From DASQMT01 sp963839615 (GTDB lineage Bacteria; Actinomycetota; Thermoleophilia; Solirubrobacterales; Solirubrobacteraceae): a DNA stretch of 64,000 nucleotides. The notes beneath the pieces were generated by a model. The model saw nothing but the letters and a program-made list of their open reading frames with translations. It did not search any database and was not told where the DNA came from. The DNA is taken from positions 806,001 to 870,000 of the forward strand of contig CAWIVY010000007.1 of NCBI GenBank assembly GCA_963839615.1, read 5' to 3'. Shown in pieces: positions 50,818 to 59,667 of the stretch (position 1 is the stretch's first letter; every line of letters begins with the position of its first letter). A program made the translations under genes and the position numbers.

Positions 50818-51378
50818 ATGCAGCGAATGCCCACCAAGCTCCCCGGCCTCGTGCTGCTCGCGCCCGCCGTGCACGGCGACGCGCGCGGGTTCTTCGTCGA
50901 GACGTTCCGCGCCGACGAGTGGGGAGCCGCGGGCGTTCCCACCGAGTTCGTGCAGGACAACCACTCGCGCTCGCGCCGGGGAACGCTCCGCGGGATCCAC
51001 TTCCAGACCCACCCCGGCCAGGGCAAGCTCGTGCGCGTAGCGCACGGCCGCGTGCTCGACGTCGTGGTCGACCTGCGGCGCGGCTCGCCGGCGTTCGGCG
51101 AATGGGAGGCCTTCGAGCTCGACGACGAGCACGGCCTGCAGCTCTACATCCCCGTCGGCTTCGGGCACGGCTTCTGCGTGCTCTCGGAGACCGCGGACTT
51201 CGTCTACAAGTGCACCGCGTACTACGACGCCGCGACCGAGGCGGGGATCCGCTTCGACGACCCCGATGTCGGCATCCGCTGGCCGGACGACCTCGAGTTG
51301 CTCTACTCGGACCGCGACCGCGACGCGCCGCGGCTCGCGGAGCTGGCGGAGTCGCTGCCCTTCCGCTACGAGGAATGA
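50818..51378 (+). CDS. rfbC: dTDP-4-dehydrorhamnose 3,5-epimerase
   Basis: 186-residue cupin epimerase of dTDP-rhamnose synthesis. LVLLAPAVHGDARGFFVETF, FVQDNHSRSRRGTLRGIHFQ and VLDVVVDLRRGSPAFG are the RmlC signature; the catalytic His lies in LRGIHFQ and the Tyr in the later KCTAYY. GFGHGFCVLS completes the site. ATG at 50818 chosen; upstream in-frame codons would extend into the promoter gap. rmlA, rmlB and rmlD are absent here. Its stop overlaps the gluQ start by ATGA. Confidence 0.93.
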   Translation: MQRMPTKLPGLVLLAPAVHGDARGFFVETFRADEWGAAGVPTEFVQDNHSRSRRGTLRGIHFQTHPGQGKLVRVAHGRVLDVVVDLRRGSPAFGEWEAFELDDEHGLQLYIPVGFGHGFCVLSETADFVYKCTAYYDAATEAGIRFDDPDVGIRWPDDLELLYSDRDRDAPRLAELAESLPFRYEE

Positions 51379-52268
51379 ACTCGGACGGGCGCTACGCGCC
51401 GAGCCCGACGGGCACGCTGCACCTCGGCAACCTGCGGACCGCGCTGCTCGCGTGGCTTTTCGCCCGGAGCAGGGGCGCGCGCTTCCTCGTGCGGATGGAG
51501 GACCTCGACCAGGGCCGCGTGGTCGCCGGCGCGGCCGAGCGCCAGCTCGAGGACCTGCGGGCGCTCGGGCTCGACTGGGACGGCGAGGTCGTCTTCCAGT
51601 CGCATCGCAACGACGCGTACGATGCGGCGATCGAGCGGCTGCTGGCCGAGGACCGGCTCTACGAGTGCTTCTGCACGCGCGCCGAGATCCGCGCGGCCGC
51701 GTCGGCGCCGCACGGTCCGCTGCCCGAGGGCGCCTACCCCGGCACCTGCCTGCGTCTGACCGCGGCCGAGCGGCGGCGCAAGCGCGACGGCGGGCGCCCG
51801 CCCGCGCTGCGGGTCCGCGCGGGCGGAGCGCGGATCGAGTTCAGCGACCGCGTGCACGGCGCGCAGGAGGGCGTGGTCGACGACTTCGTCGTGCGCCGCA
51901 ACGACGGCGCGCCCGCCTACAACCTCGCGGTGATCGTCGACGACGCGTGGCAGCGCATCGGCGAGGTCGTGCGCGGCGACGACCTGCTCGAGACGACCCC
52001 GCGCCAGCTGTTCCTGGCGGACGCGCTCGGGCTCGACGCCCCCGGCTACGCGCATGTCCCGCTCGTGCTCGGGCCGGACGGCAGCCGGCTGGCGAAGCGG
52101 CACGGGGCGGTGACCCTCGACCAGCTCGACGCAGGCGCCGCGCTGCGCTGGATGGCGGCGACGCTGGGCATGGACGGCGCCACGACCGCCGCGGAGATGC
52201 AGGCGCGCTTCGATCCCGCCGCGCTGCCCCGCGGGGCGACCCGCTGGCGCGGCTCGCTGCTCATCTAG
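51375..52268 (+). CDS. gluQ: Glutamyl-Q tRNA(Asp) synthetase
   Basis: 297-residue truncated glutamyl-tRNA-synthetase paralogue that attaches Glu to queuosine in tRNA-Asp. The HIGH-like motif is in RYAPSPTGTLHLGNLRTALLA, zinc-type ligands are CFC (near residue 99) and YPGTC, the VGRD-like stretch is GEVVRGDDLLETTPRQ, and the KMSKR counterpart reads LAKRHGA. The anticodon-binding domain of GluRS is missing, as expected. It is translationally coupled to rfbC, an unusual partner. Action requires queuosine in this organism. Confidence 0.9.
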   Translation: MNSDGRYAPSPTGTLHLGNLRTALLAWLFARSRGARFLVRMEDLDQGRVVAGAAERQLEDLRALGLDWDGEVVFQSHRNDAYDAAIERLLAEDRLYECFCTRAEIRAAASAPHGPLPEGAYPGTCLRLTAAERRRKRDGGRPPALRVRAGGARIEFSDRVHGAQEGVVDDFVVRRNDGAPAYNLAVIVDDAWQRIGEVVRGDDLLETTPRQLFLADALGLDAPGYAHVPLVLGPDGSRLAKRHGAVTLDQLDAGAALRWMAATLGMDGATTAAEMQARFDPAALPRGATRWRGSLLI

Positions 52269-52273
52269 ACGCG

Positions 52274-53524
52274 TCAGGCGATGCTGGTGAGGATCAGCAG
52301 GAACGCGATCAGCAGGACGGCGACGAGCACCACGGCGAGGACCCGCAGTCCCCACACCTCCACCGCGCTGCGCCGTCCGGCGACCGTGGCTCCGGCGCGC
52401 GCGCGCGCCGCGGCGGCCGTGCGCACGGGGGCCTGGATCAGCCCGTCGTCCTCCAGGTACTCGGACTCTTCGGCTTCCACCGGGTGGCCGTTGGAGGCGA
52501 AGCGTCGCTCGAACCGCGTCTTGAGCGCTTGCAGCGACGTCCTCCCCGGTCGCGCCCCGGCCTGCAGCGGTCCGGGCGCGTCGAGCGCGGCGGGCGCTGC
52601 GACCTCCTCCGTCGCGTCGCCGGCGGGCACGACCGGAGCGGTCAGCGGCTGGGTCGGGGGCGCGGCGACAGCGAGCTTGGCGGCCTCGCTCGCCGGTGGC
52701 GGCAGCAGGCTCGAATCCGCTTGGGCGGAGGTGAGGCGAGCGATCGCCGCCCGCTCGGCGCGCAGCTCGTCCTGAAGCTCCGCAAGCTCGGCGCTGTGCC
52801 GGTCGCGTGCTGCCTCTGCCTCGAGGGCTGCGTCGGAGAACGCCTCGCGCAGCTCGTCGACCTCGGTGCGGGCGCGTTCCAGCTCGGTGCGCGCGGCATC
52901 GAGCTCGCCGCGGAGCCGGTCGGCCTCGTCCGACAACTCGGCGCGCGTGCGGTCGCGCTCCCCGGCAAGCCGCTCGAGCTCGGCGTTCAGCTCCTCGCGC
53001 TGGCTCGTGAGCCGTTCGATCTCGACCGTCGGAGCGCCGGCCTCGGCGGCGGCGCCGGGAGCCTCGTCGTCGTCAGCGTCGAGCTGCGCGTGCAGCTGCA
53101 TGTTCTCGCGCTCGCGGCCGGCGAGCTCCGCGCGCAGCCGCTCGACCTGCGCCCGCAGTGCGCTCACCTCGCCGCGCAGCGCGTCGTCGCCCGGATCGAC
53201 CGCCGGGCGCTTGCGGCGCCGCCGGCGCCGGTCGGGCAGCGGCAGGTCGACGACGACGTTGCCGCCGACCTCGAGCTCCGCGCCGGTGATCTCGGCCGGG
53301 TCGCCCGGCCACGCGAACGTCGCCCGCCAGCTGTCCTCGGCGGCCCCGAAATGCCCTCCGGGCATCGCGACGAGCCGCTTGCGACGGCCGGATCCGGTGT
53401 CGAGGCTGAGCACGGGCCCGGTGAGCCGCCGTCCCGCCAGCCCCTGCCAGCGCCCAGCAAGCTCCAGGCGCTCGTCGGCCCATTCGAAGCACTCGAGCTC
53501 GAAGGCGACTTCGCGCACCGGCAT
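52274..53524 (-). CDS. Large coiled-coil protein with C-terminal membrane anchor
   Basis: 416-residue protein. Residues 1-105 are a compact beta-rich domain (FELECFEWADERLELAGRWQGL, RATFAWPGD). Residues about 113-270 form a long heptad-repeat coiled coil rich in Glu, Leu and Arg. A Pro/Ala-rich linker follows, and a single hydrophobic helix (VLAVVLVAVLLIAFLLIL) ends the chain, so the protein is tail-anchored. Family not identified. It overlaps the upstream membrane protein gene by 1 nt, so the two probably act together, perhaps in envelope organisation. Confidence 0.7.
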   Translation of the reverse strand: MPVREVAFELECFEWADERLELAGRWQGLAGRRLTGPVLSLDTGSGRRKRLVAMPGGHFGAAEDSWRATFAWPGDPAEITGAELEVGGNVVVDLPLPDRRRRRRKRPAVDPGDDALRGEVSALRAQVERLRAELAGRERENMQLHAQLDADDDEAPGAAAEAGAPTVEIERLTSQREELNAELERLAGERDRTRAELSDEADRLRGELDAARTELERARTEVDELREAFSDAALEAEAARDRHSAELAELQDELRAERAAIARLTSAQADSSLLPPPASEAAKLAVAAPPTQPLTAPVVPAGDATEEVAAPAALDAPGPLQAGARPGRTSLQALKTRFERRFASNGHPVEAEESEYLEDDGLIQAPVRTAAAARARAGATVAGRRSAVEVWGLRVLAVVLVAVLLIAFLLILTSIA

Positions 53525-54141
53525 CAGTCCTGCTTCGCCTCCGGGGCGGGTTCCCCTGCCGTGCTCTCGGACTCGACCGGCGTCGTCGGCGCCGTCTCGG
53601 GCGCGCGGTCGCGGCTGAACAGCCGCCGCGGCGAGCGCTCCTCGGGCTCCTCGGCTTCCGCTGGCGCCACGGGCTCGTGGCTGTCCGTCGTCGGGTCCTG
53701 CGGCCCGCGCGCGTCAACGGCAGAGACGTGCCGGCGCTGGTCGCGCCCTTCGACCGTCAGCGCGACGTGCACGCGCCCGAACGTCAACACGGCGCCCAGG
53801 CACATCACCAGCGCCGATCCGAGCGCCAGCCAGGCCCCGGTGTCGGGGTCCTGCCCGGTGGCGGCCGGCGGCGGGTCGATGATCTGCGACGCCACGATCA
53901 CGGCGACGGCCGCCACCGCCGCCGGCAGGAACCGGCGGTCGACGAGGTCGACGTCCTGCGTCGTGAGCCCCATCCCCGCGGCGATCGACCCCAGCGCGAG
54001 CACGAACAGCACGAGGTCCCAGACCTCGAACCCTTCCCACGCGGTGACGTCGCCCGTGAACCACGCCAGGAACAGGCTCACGAGCAGGAGCAGGGCTCCC
54101 AGCGTCACGAGCAGTGGCCCCGCTTCCAACCTGCGCGTCAT
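53524..54141 (-). CDS. Four-helix membrane protein with acidic tail
   Basis: 205-residue protein with membrane helices at about residues 8-28, 41-60, 72-88 and 104-122, then an 80-residue acidic, Pro/Glu-rich cytoplasmic or extracellular tail (EAEEPEERSPRRLF). No known family. Its last base is the first base of the coiled-coil protein gene. A start at 54141 (ATG) fits the first helix. Confidence 0.65.
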   Translation of the reverse strand: MTRRLEAGPLLVTLGALLLLVSLFLAWFTGDVTAWEGFEVWDLVLFVLALGSIAAGMGLTTQDVDLVDRRFLPAAVAAVAVIVASQIIDPPPAATGQDPDTGAWLALGSALVMCLGAVLTFGRVHVALTVEGRDQRRHVSAVDARGPQDPTTDSHEPVAPAEAEEPEERSPRRLFSRDRAPETAPTTPVESESTAGEPAPEAKQD

Positions 54142-54216
54142 CGGTCCTCCCTAGATTCGGATCCGCGCACACATCTCAGCAGGTCCGCAGGCGATGCGAC
54201 GAACCTGCCCCGGCGC

Positions 54217-55635
54217 TCAGGCGACCGGCACCGCCGCCAGGTGGCGGTCGACGACCCGGGCGCAGCGGCGGCCCTCCGCGATCGCGTTGACCACGAGCGA
54301 TTGCCCGATGCGCGCGTCGCCGGCCACGAAGACGCCGGCGCGGGAGCTCGCGTACGTGGCCGCCTTGACGTTGCCGCGCAGGTCGAGCTCGAGCCCCAGC
54401 TGCTCGACGGCGCCGGCGTGCTCGGGATGCGAGAAGCCGATCGCGATCAGCACGAGGTCCGCCGGCAGCTCGAACTCGGTGCCCGGCACGGGCTCCGGCG
54501 CCGGTGGCGGCGTGACGTAGGTGCCGTGAACGGCGACGACGTGGCCGTCGCGGCCGTCGAGCCGCGTCGCCGTCTGCGTCCAGCGCCGCTCGCCGCCCTC
54601 GTCGAGGGCGTACGTGCTGACCAGCCGGCGCGGCGCCTCCGGCCACGGGACGCTGTCGCGCGCCGCCGGCCCGGGCGGCGGCGGGTACGTGTCGAGCACC
54701 GTGACGCTCTTCGCCCCGTCGCGGTGTGCGTTGCCGACGCAGTCCATCGCCGTGTCGCCGCCGCCGATCACGACCACGTGCCTGCCCTCGGCGCTCAGCC
54801 CCGGGTCGTCGCCCTCGACCGCGCCGCGCGCCACCCAGCGGTTGCGCGCGTAGAGGTAGTCCATCGCGAAGCGCACTCCCGCCAGGTCGGCCCCCGGCAC
54901 GTCGAGCACCCGGTGCACCCGCGAGCCGATCGCGAGCACGATCGCGTCGTGGCGCGCGGAGAGCTCGCCGGCCGACACGTCGACGCCGACGTCGATTCCG
55001 TAGGAGAAGCGCACGCCCTCGGCTTCGAGCAGCTCGATCCTGCGGTCGATGTAGTGCTTCTCGAGCTTGAAGTCGGGCACGCCGAAGCGCAGCAGCCCGC
55101 CCGCGCACTCGTCGCGCTCGTAGACGACGACCTCGTGACCCGAGCGATTGAGGTGCGCGGCGGCCGCGAGCCCCGCGGGCCCGGAGCCGACGACGCCGAC
55201 GCTCCGCCCGCTGCGTCCCGTGGGCGGGACCGGGACGATCCAGCCCTCCTCCCAGGCGCGCTCGACGATCGCCAGCTCGATCTGCTTGATCGAGACCGGA
55301 TCGTCGTTGATCGAGAGCACGCAGGCGGGCTCGCACGGCGCCGGGCAGATCAGGCCGGTCCATTCCGGGAAGTCGTTCGTGGCATGCAGCTGGTCGATCG
55401 CCTCGCGCCAGCGGCCCTGGTAGACGAGGTCGTTCCAGTCCGGGATCAGGTTGCCGAGCGGGCAGCCGTCGTGGCAGAAGGGGACGCCGCACTCCATGCA
55501 GCGCGCACCCTGGCGTGCCGCCTCGTCCTCGGGCAGGACCTTGTAGATCTCCTTGAAGTCGGCCACGCGCTCGCGCGGGTCGCGCTCCGGCGCCGGAGCA
55601 CGGGTGATCTTCAGGAATCCGCCGAGCTCTCCCAC
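54217..55635 (-). CDS. gltD: Glutamate synthase small subunit (NADPH)-like
   Basis: 472-residue flavin/iron-sulfur protein passing electrons from NADPH to GltB. The N-terminal iron-sulfur domain has RCMECGVPFCHDGCPLGNLIPDWND and LICPAPCEPACVL with the eight cysteines; the FAD motif is VGVVGSGPAGLAAAAHL near residue 145, and the NADPH motif is HVVVIGGGDTAMDCVGNA near residue 280. GVFVAGDARIGQSLVV closes the FAD site. Length is typical. gltB is not in this window, so the partner must lie elsewhere, or this subunit serves another oxidoreductase. Confidence 0.92.
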   Translation of the reverse strand: MGELGGFLKITRAPAPERDPRERVADFKEIYKVLPEDEAARQGARCMECGVPFCHDGCPLGNLIPDWNDLVYQGRWREAIDQLHATNDFPEWTGLICPAPCEPACVLSINDDPVSIKQIELAIVERAWEEGWIVPVPPTGRSGRSVGVVGSGPAGLAAAAHLNRSGHEVVVYERDECAGGLLRFGVPDFKLEKHYIDRRIELLEAEGVRFSYGIDVGVDVSAGELSARHDAIVLAIGSRVHRVLDVPGADLAGVRFAMDYLYARNRWVARGAVEGDDPGLSAEGRHVVVIGGGDTAMDCVGNAHRDGAKSVTVLDTYPPPPGPAARDSVPWPEAPRRLVSTYALDEGGERRWTQTATRLDGRDGHVVAVHGTYVTPPPAPEPVPGTEFELPADLVLIAIGFSHPEHAGAVEQLGLELDLRGNVKAATYASSRAGVFVAGDARIGQSLVVNAIAEGRRCARVVDRHLAAVPVA

Positions 55636-55695
55636 AGGACCGGGAAGGGTAGTCGGCGCGCTTCAGTCCGTCGTCCCCGCGCCGAACACACGTGT

Positions 55696-56129
55696 ATGAG
55701 CTCCATCCGGCGCCCGACCTCGGCTTCGCGGGTGCTCGACGACGCGCTCGAGCGCATGGAGCGCGGCGACGTTCGCGAGGCCAGGCTGATCGCCGGCGAG
55801 GCCAAGCCGATCGTGCAGCGGCTGAAGCCCGCGATCGAGCTGTTCCTCGCCACGCCGCCTGGGTTTGACAGCAACGGCAGCGGTACCCGGACGGGCTTGC
55901 CGGCGAGCAGATCCCGATCGGCGCCCGGATCATCTTCGCCGCCGACTCGTTCTGCGCGATGACGGAGAACAGGCCATACGCCGACGCGCGCTCTGATGAG
56001 AGTGCGCTCACGGAGCTGCGCGCCTGCTCCGGAACCCAGTTCGACCCCGCGGTCGTTGCGGCCTTCCTCGCGTCGCTTGAAAGCCGCGGCGCGCACGAAG
56101 TCGATCACGCGGCACTCGCTCCGGCCTGA
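55696..56129 (+). pseudogene. Degenerate fragment containing an HD-GYP C-terminal end
   Basis: The first part reads from ATG 55696 as an 88-codon open frame (MSSIRRPTSASRVLDDALERM) that loses sense near 55870. From 55881 another frame gives RYPDGLAGEQIPIGARIIFAADSFCAMTENR in sense, then FDPAVVAAFLASLE, ending at TGA 56129. This is the GYP half of HD-GYP or HD-domain phosphodiesterases. The split, missing HD half and frame change show a remnant. A complete relative is encoded at 61934-62683. The first 60 codons are unrelated sequence or a separate small gene. Confidence 0.6.
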
Positions 56130-56232
56130 ACGGGCCGAGCACCGGCTCGATCCGACGCGGCCGGCACGACTATTGTCCCCGCTGCGGGCGCCACGCCGCG
56201 AAGCGGAACGTCCTGTAACCGCCGGGGGGGTC

Positions 56233-56850
56233 GTGTCCGTCTTGGGAAGCGTGAGTTCCACCCATACACCGCTCGACGATGACCGTCGCGCCGATGCTGA
56301 CGACCTCCTCGTCGCCAGCGTCACGCGGGGCGACCTCGCCGCGTTCGAGCTGCTGGTCGAGCGCCATCGCGACGTCGTGGTGCGCGTCGCCTCGCGGATC
56401 GTCGGCGACAGCGAGGCCGAGGACGTGAGCCAGGACGCGTTCCTGCGCGCCTTCCACCGATTGGAGCGGTTCCGGGGGGACGCGCCGTTCCGGTCCTGGC
56501 TGCTGCGCATCACGCATAACGCCGCGCTCGACCACCTCGCCCGGCGCCGGCCCGAGCCGGTCGATCCGACCGAGCTCGACAGCTCGGAACCGGAGAGCCC
56601 CGAGCGCGCGCCCGCCGAACGGCTCGAGGTTCGCGAGCGCATCGAGCGGCTCGAGCGCAAGCTCCACGGCCTCGCGCCGGCCCACCGGACCGTGCTGGTC
56701 CTCCGGGACGTCGAGGGCTTCAGCTACGAGGAGATCGCCGCCATCACGCAGTCGCCGCTGGGAAGCGTCAAGGGCAGGCTGCACCGTGCGCGACGGGAGT
56801 TCATCGACATGCTGCGTGCCAACACCTACGACTGGGAGCTTCCGCTATGA
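56233..56850 (+). CDS. ECF-type RNA polymerase sigma factor
   Basis: About 205 residues. Region 2 is visible as FELLVERHRDVVVRVASRIVGDSEAEDVSQDAFLRAF and the -10-reading FRSWLLRITHNAALD; region 4 as LHGLAPAHRTVLVLRDVEGFSYEEIAAI and GSVKGRLHRARREF. Start candidates are GTG 56233, TTG 56242 and GTG 56251; the first is used. The ATGA overlap with the next gene couples it to a small membrane protein that may be its anti-sigma factor. Confidence 0.88.
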   Translation: MSVLGSVSSTHTPLDDDRRADADDLLVASVTRGDLAAFELLVERHRDVVVRVASRIVGDSEAEDVSQDAFLRAFHRLERFRGDAPFRSWLLRITHNAALDHLARRRPEPVDPTELDSSEPESPERAPAERLEVRERIERLERKLHGLAPAHRTVLVLRDVEGFSYEEIAAITQSPLGSVKGRLHRARREFIDMLRANTYDWELPL

Positions 56851-57089
56851 GCGATGACCCCTCGCTTCCTCCCGACCTCGATCCAGCCGAACGCCGCGCC
56901 GCGGAGCTGCTCGCGCTCGTCGCCCTGCGAACGCCGTCCGTGAGCGAGCAGTTCACCACCGAGCTCGTGGCGCGTGCCCGGACCCAGAAGGCGATGACGA
57001 TCCCGCTGACGGTGCTCGGCCACTTCCTCGCCTCGATCGCCGGCGCGCTCTTCGCGGCGTTCGGGACGCGGGAACGGGGGCGGCGATGA
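56847..57089 (+). CDS. Small one-helix membrane protein, possible anti-sigma factor
   Basis: 80-residue protein with an acidic N-terminal half (DLDPAERRAAELLALVALRT) and one membrane helix at about residues 50-70. No zinc-binding HxxxCxxC motif of ZAS anti-sigma factors is seen. Its position between an ECF sigma gene and a channel-like gene, with 4-nt overlaps on both sides, makes an anti-sigma or sigma-accessory role the simplest guess. Confidence 0.55.
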   Translation: MSDDPSLPPDLDPAERRAAELLALVALRTPSVSEQFTTELVARARTQKAMTIPLTVLGHFLASIAGALFAAFGTRERGRR

Positions 57090-57901
57090 TGGCCACCGCA
57101 GTACTCGAGCGCGCCGGCGATCAGCTCGGCGATTTCCTGCCCCGCTTCGGCGGCGCGCTGCTGCTGCTGATCGCCGGGCTCATCCTCGCCGCCGTCCTGG
57201 GCCGCCTGGTCCGGTCGGCCCTGACGCGCCTCGGCCTCGACCGGCTCGTGGAGCGCTGGGGAGTGCCCGACACGCTCGCGCTGGCCGGCCTGGGCAGATC
57301 ACCGTCCGGCCTGATCGGCATCGCCGTCCGGATCAGCATCACCGTGATCGCGATCTTCGGGTCGCTCTCGCTGCTCGGCCTCCGCTTCCTGAGCGACTCG
57401 CTCAACGAGGGGATCATCTACATCCCGCGCCTGCTGACCGGGATCCTGCTGGTGTTCGTCGGGATCGTGCTCGGTGCGCAGGTGCGCGCCTGGGCCGAGC
57501 GCACCTCGGCGCAGGTCGACTTCCCGGTTGCGATCGGACCGATCGCGCAGGGGCTCGTGATCGCGGTGTTCGGACTCTGCGCGGCCGCCCAGATCGGCGT
57601 CGCGCTGGCGCCGCTCACCGCGATCTTCGGCATCGTGCTCGTCGCCGTGGCGGTGACACTCGCCCTGGCCTTCGGCCTCGGCTCGCGCGAGATCGCCCGG
57701 GCGCTCACGGCGACGCGCTATGCGCGCGCCGACTTCACCGCGGGCGACACGATCCGGCTGGGTGAGCTGCGCGGGACGATCGAGCAGATCGACAGTGCGG
57801 CGACCACGCTGCGATCCGGCAACGAGAGGATCCGGATCCCGAACCACCTGCTGATCGAGGGCGTGGTGATCGTCGAGAGCTCCGACCCCACGGGGATGTA
57901 A
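57086..57901 (+). CDS. TM-helix-repeat mechanosensitive-channel-like protein
   Basis: 271-residue membrane protein. It opens with an amphipathic segment (GDQLGDFLPRFGGALLLLIAGLILAAVLGRLV) and has about five helices; conserved TM-helix repeats are visible, ending LALAFGLGSREIARALTATRYARADFTAGD, and then a short beta domain with GTIEQIDSAATTLRSGNERIRIPNHLLIEG, similar to the MscS beta domain. Start at ATG 57086 within an overlap of the small membrane protein gene. Possibly relieves osmotic stress; ion channel activity not proven. Confidence 0.8.
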   Translation: MMATAVLERAGDQLGDFLPRFGGALLLLIAGLILAAVLGRLVRSALTRLGLDRLVERWGVPDTLALAGLGRSPSGLIGIAVRISITVIAIFGSLSLLGLRFLSDSLNEGIIYIPRLLTGILLVFVGIVLGAQVRAWAERTSAQVDFPVAIGPIAQGLVIAVFGLCAAAQIGVALAPLTAIFGIVLVAVAVTLALAFGLGSREIARALTATRYARADFTAGDTIRLGELRGTIEQIDSAATTLRSGNERIRIPNHLLIEGVVIVESSDPTGM

Positions 57902-57932
57902 CCCATCGGCCGGGCCGCCCGTCCTGGTGGGT

Positions 57933-58718
57933 GTGACCCCACGACGACGTGCAGACGAGAATCAGGAAGCACGCCTGCGAGCGGAGCGGCTTCGCTTCGC
58001 CCGCTATCGCGCCCGCGGCGACGCGCGCGAGCGCGAGCAGCTGATCGAGCGATACATGCCGCTCGCGCGCCAGCTGGCGGGCCGATACGCGCGGCCGGAA
58101 GAGCCGTTCGACGACCTGATGCAGGTCGCCTGCATCGGGCTGGTGAAGGCCGTCGACCGCTATGACCCCGAGCGCGGCCATGCGTTCACGAGCTACGCCG
58201 TGCCGACCATCGTCGGCGAGCTCCGCCGCTACTACCGCGACCACACGTGGGCGGTCCGGATGCCGCGCGAGCTGCAGGAGCTGTCGCTGCGCATCGAGAA
58301 GACGTGGACGGAGCTCGCCGCCGCGAGCGGCCACGCACCGACAGTCGGCGAGCTCGCCGTTCGGCTGAGCACCGATCACGAGTCCATCCTCGCTGCACTC
58401 GAGGCGGCCACCGCCCGCCATGCCGACCCGCTCGGCTCGGACGCCGCCGACGACGACGAACGTCATCGCTGCGAGCACCGGCTCGCCGTCGCGGATCCCG
58501 GCTACGAGCTCGCGGAGAACCGGGCTCTGCTGGCGACGCTGCTCGCCGGGCTGGAGCCGCACGAGCGGCGGATTCTCTACCTGCGCTTCCACGCCGGCCT
58601 CACGCAGGCCGAGATCGGACGCCGCGTCGGCGTGTCGCAGATGACCGTGTCGCGGATCCTGCGCGGCAGCCTCGAGCGTCTGCGCACCGCCGGCGAGGCC
58701 GAGTCGTCGGCCGCCTGA
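57933..58718 (+). CDS. SigB/SigF-type stress sigma factor
   Basis: About 261 residues. Region 2 contains RYMPLARQLAGRYARPEEPFDDLMQVACIGLVKAVDRYDPERGHAFTSYAVPTIVGELRRYYRD in sense, the pattern of group 3 sigma factors SigB/SigF/SigG; region 3 is PTVGELAVRLSTDHESILAAL; region 4 is LEPHERRILYLRFHAGLTQAEIGRRVGVSQMTVSRILRGSLERLR. GTG at 57933 (VTPRRRADE) is used; GTG 57927 is possible. No RsbW/RsbV pair is adjacent. Confidence 0.9.
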   Translation: MTPRRRADENQEARLRAERLRFARYRARGDAREREQLIERYMPLARQLAGRYARPEEPFDDLMQVACIGLVKAVDRYDPERGHAFTSYAVPTIVGELRRYYRDHTWAVRMPRELQELSLRIEKTWTELAAASGHAPTVGELAVRLSTDHESILAALEAATARHADPLGSDAADDDERHRCEHRLAVADPGYELAENRALLATLLAGLEPHERRILYLRFHAGLTQAEIGRRVGVSQMTVSRILRGSLERLRTAGEAESSAA

Positions 58719-58793
58719 ACGCCCCGCCGATCACCTCGTGGTCATGCTTCGGACGCGGCGCGCGTCAGCCGGGAACGCCATGGAAACCCCTGC

Positions 58794-58833
58794 AAGGGCG
58801 CCGATCTTGTCCGCAAGCGCGGCGGGCGCCCTT
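58794..58833 (+). terminator. GC-rich hairpin after the sigma gene
   Basis: AAGGGCGCC (58794-58802) pairs with GGCGCCCTT (58825-58833), leaving a 22-nt loop, followed by TCTT. It lies 75 nt after the sigma factor stop and 31 nt before the next start, so it may terminate the sigma transcript or belong to the leader of the channel gene. Confidence 0.5.
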
Positions 58834-58863
58834 CTTCCATCCACCACAGGTAGGGGGCGCCAC

Positions 58864-59634
58864 ATGGGACTTTCTCTCGCCGCCGTCGAGGTCGGCGATT
58901 CACTCCAGCGTGGGCTGGACAACCTGATCGGGTTCCTGCCGAAGCTGATCGGCTTCCTGATCATCCTCGCCATCGGCTACATCATCGCGAGGATCGTCAA
59001 GGGCATCGTGACGAAGCTGCTCGAGAGCATCGGTACGGACCGGGCGCTCCATACAGGGTCGACGGGTGAGTACGTGAACCGGGTCGCGCCCGGCTTCAAG
59101 CCGAGCTCGACGATCGGGGCGATCGTGTTCTGGTTCCTGTTCCTCGGAACCCTCGCGGTCGCCGTGTCCCAGCTGGGCATCGCGGCACTCGACAACTTCG
59201 TCGCCGCGATCGGCGGGTACCTGCCGAACGTCCTGGCGGCCGTGGTCATCTTCGTGGTCGCGGTGGCGCTCTCCGGCGCCGTCGGCGGGCTCATCGCTCG
59301 CACCATGGGCGACACTCCCACCGGCAAGGTGGTGGGCTCGGTCGTCCCGGTCCTGATCATGGCGATCGGCACGTTCATGGTGCTCGACCAGCTCCAGATC
59401 GCGCCGCAGATCGTGACGATCACCTATGCGGCGCTGCTGGGCGGCGTCTTCCTGGCGATGGCGCTCGCGTTCGGCCTCGGCGGCCGCGATGTGGCCGGGC
59501 GCATGCTCGCGGAGGCCTACGACCGCGGCCGTGAGAGCAGCGATCGCTTCCGTCGCGACACGCCCGCGGACCACGAGCGCGGTGGCGCGGTGACAGGCCA
59601 CGCCGACCGCCCAGCCGGCGCTACTCGGCATTAG
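58864..59634 (+). CDS. TM-helix-repeat mechanosensitive-channel-like protein
   Basis: 256-residue membrane protein with conserved TM-helix repeats: VGDSLQRGLDNLIGFLPKLIGFLIILAIGYIIARIVKGIV in sense, LGIAALDNFVAAIGGYLPNVLAAVVIFVVAVALSGAVG, and LAMALAFGLGGRDVAGRMLAEAYDRG. It lacks an obvious MscS beta domain and ends in a charged, variable tail. The start at ATG 58864 follows AGGGGG. Similar proteins form the small-conductance-channel-related family. Second such gene within 2 kb. Confidence 0.82.
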   Translation: MGLSLAAVEVGDSLQRGLDNLIGFLPKLIGFLIILAIGYIIARIVKGIVTKLLESIGTDRALHTGSTGEYVNRVAPGFKPSSTIGAIVFWFLFLGTLAVAVSQLGIAALDNFVAAIGGYLPNVLAAVVIFVVAVALSGAVGGLIARTMGDTPTGKVVGSVVPVLIMAIGTFMVLDQLQIAPQIVTITYAALLGGVFLAMALAFGLGGRDVAGRMLAEAYDRGRESSDRFRRDTPADHERGGAVTGHADRPAGATRH

Positions 59635-59667
59635 CGGCAACCGTCGTTCGTAGCCAGGCCCCTGCGA

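Noticed and set aside
58719..58863. Cyclic-di-AMP (ydaO) riboswitch before the second channel gene
   Set aside because: The gap contains a hairpin and GGGAA-type bits, but the conserved ydaO core blocks could not be aligned.
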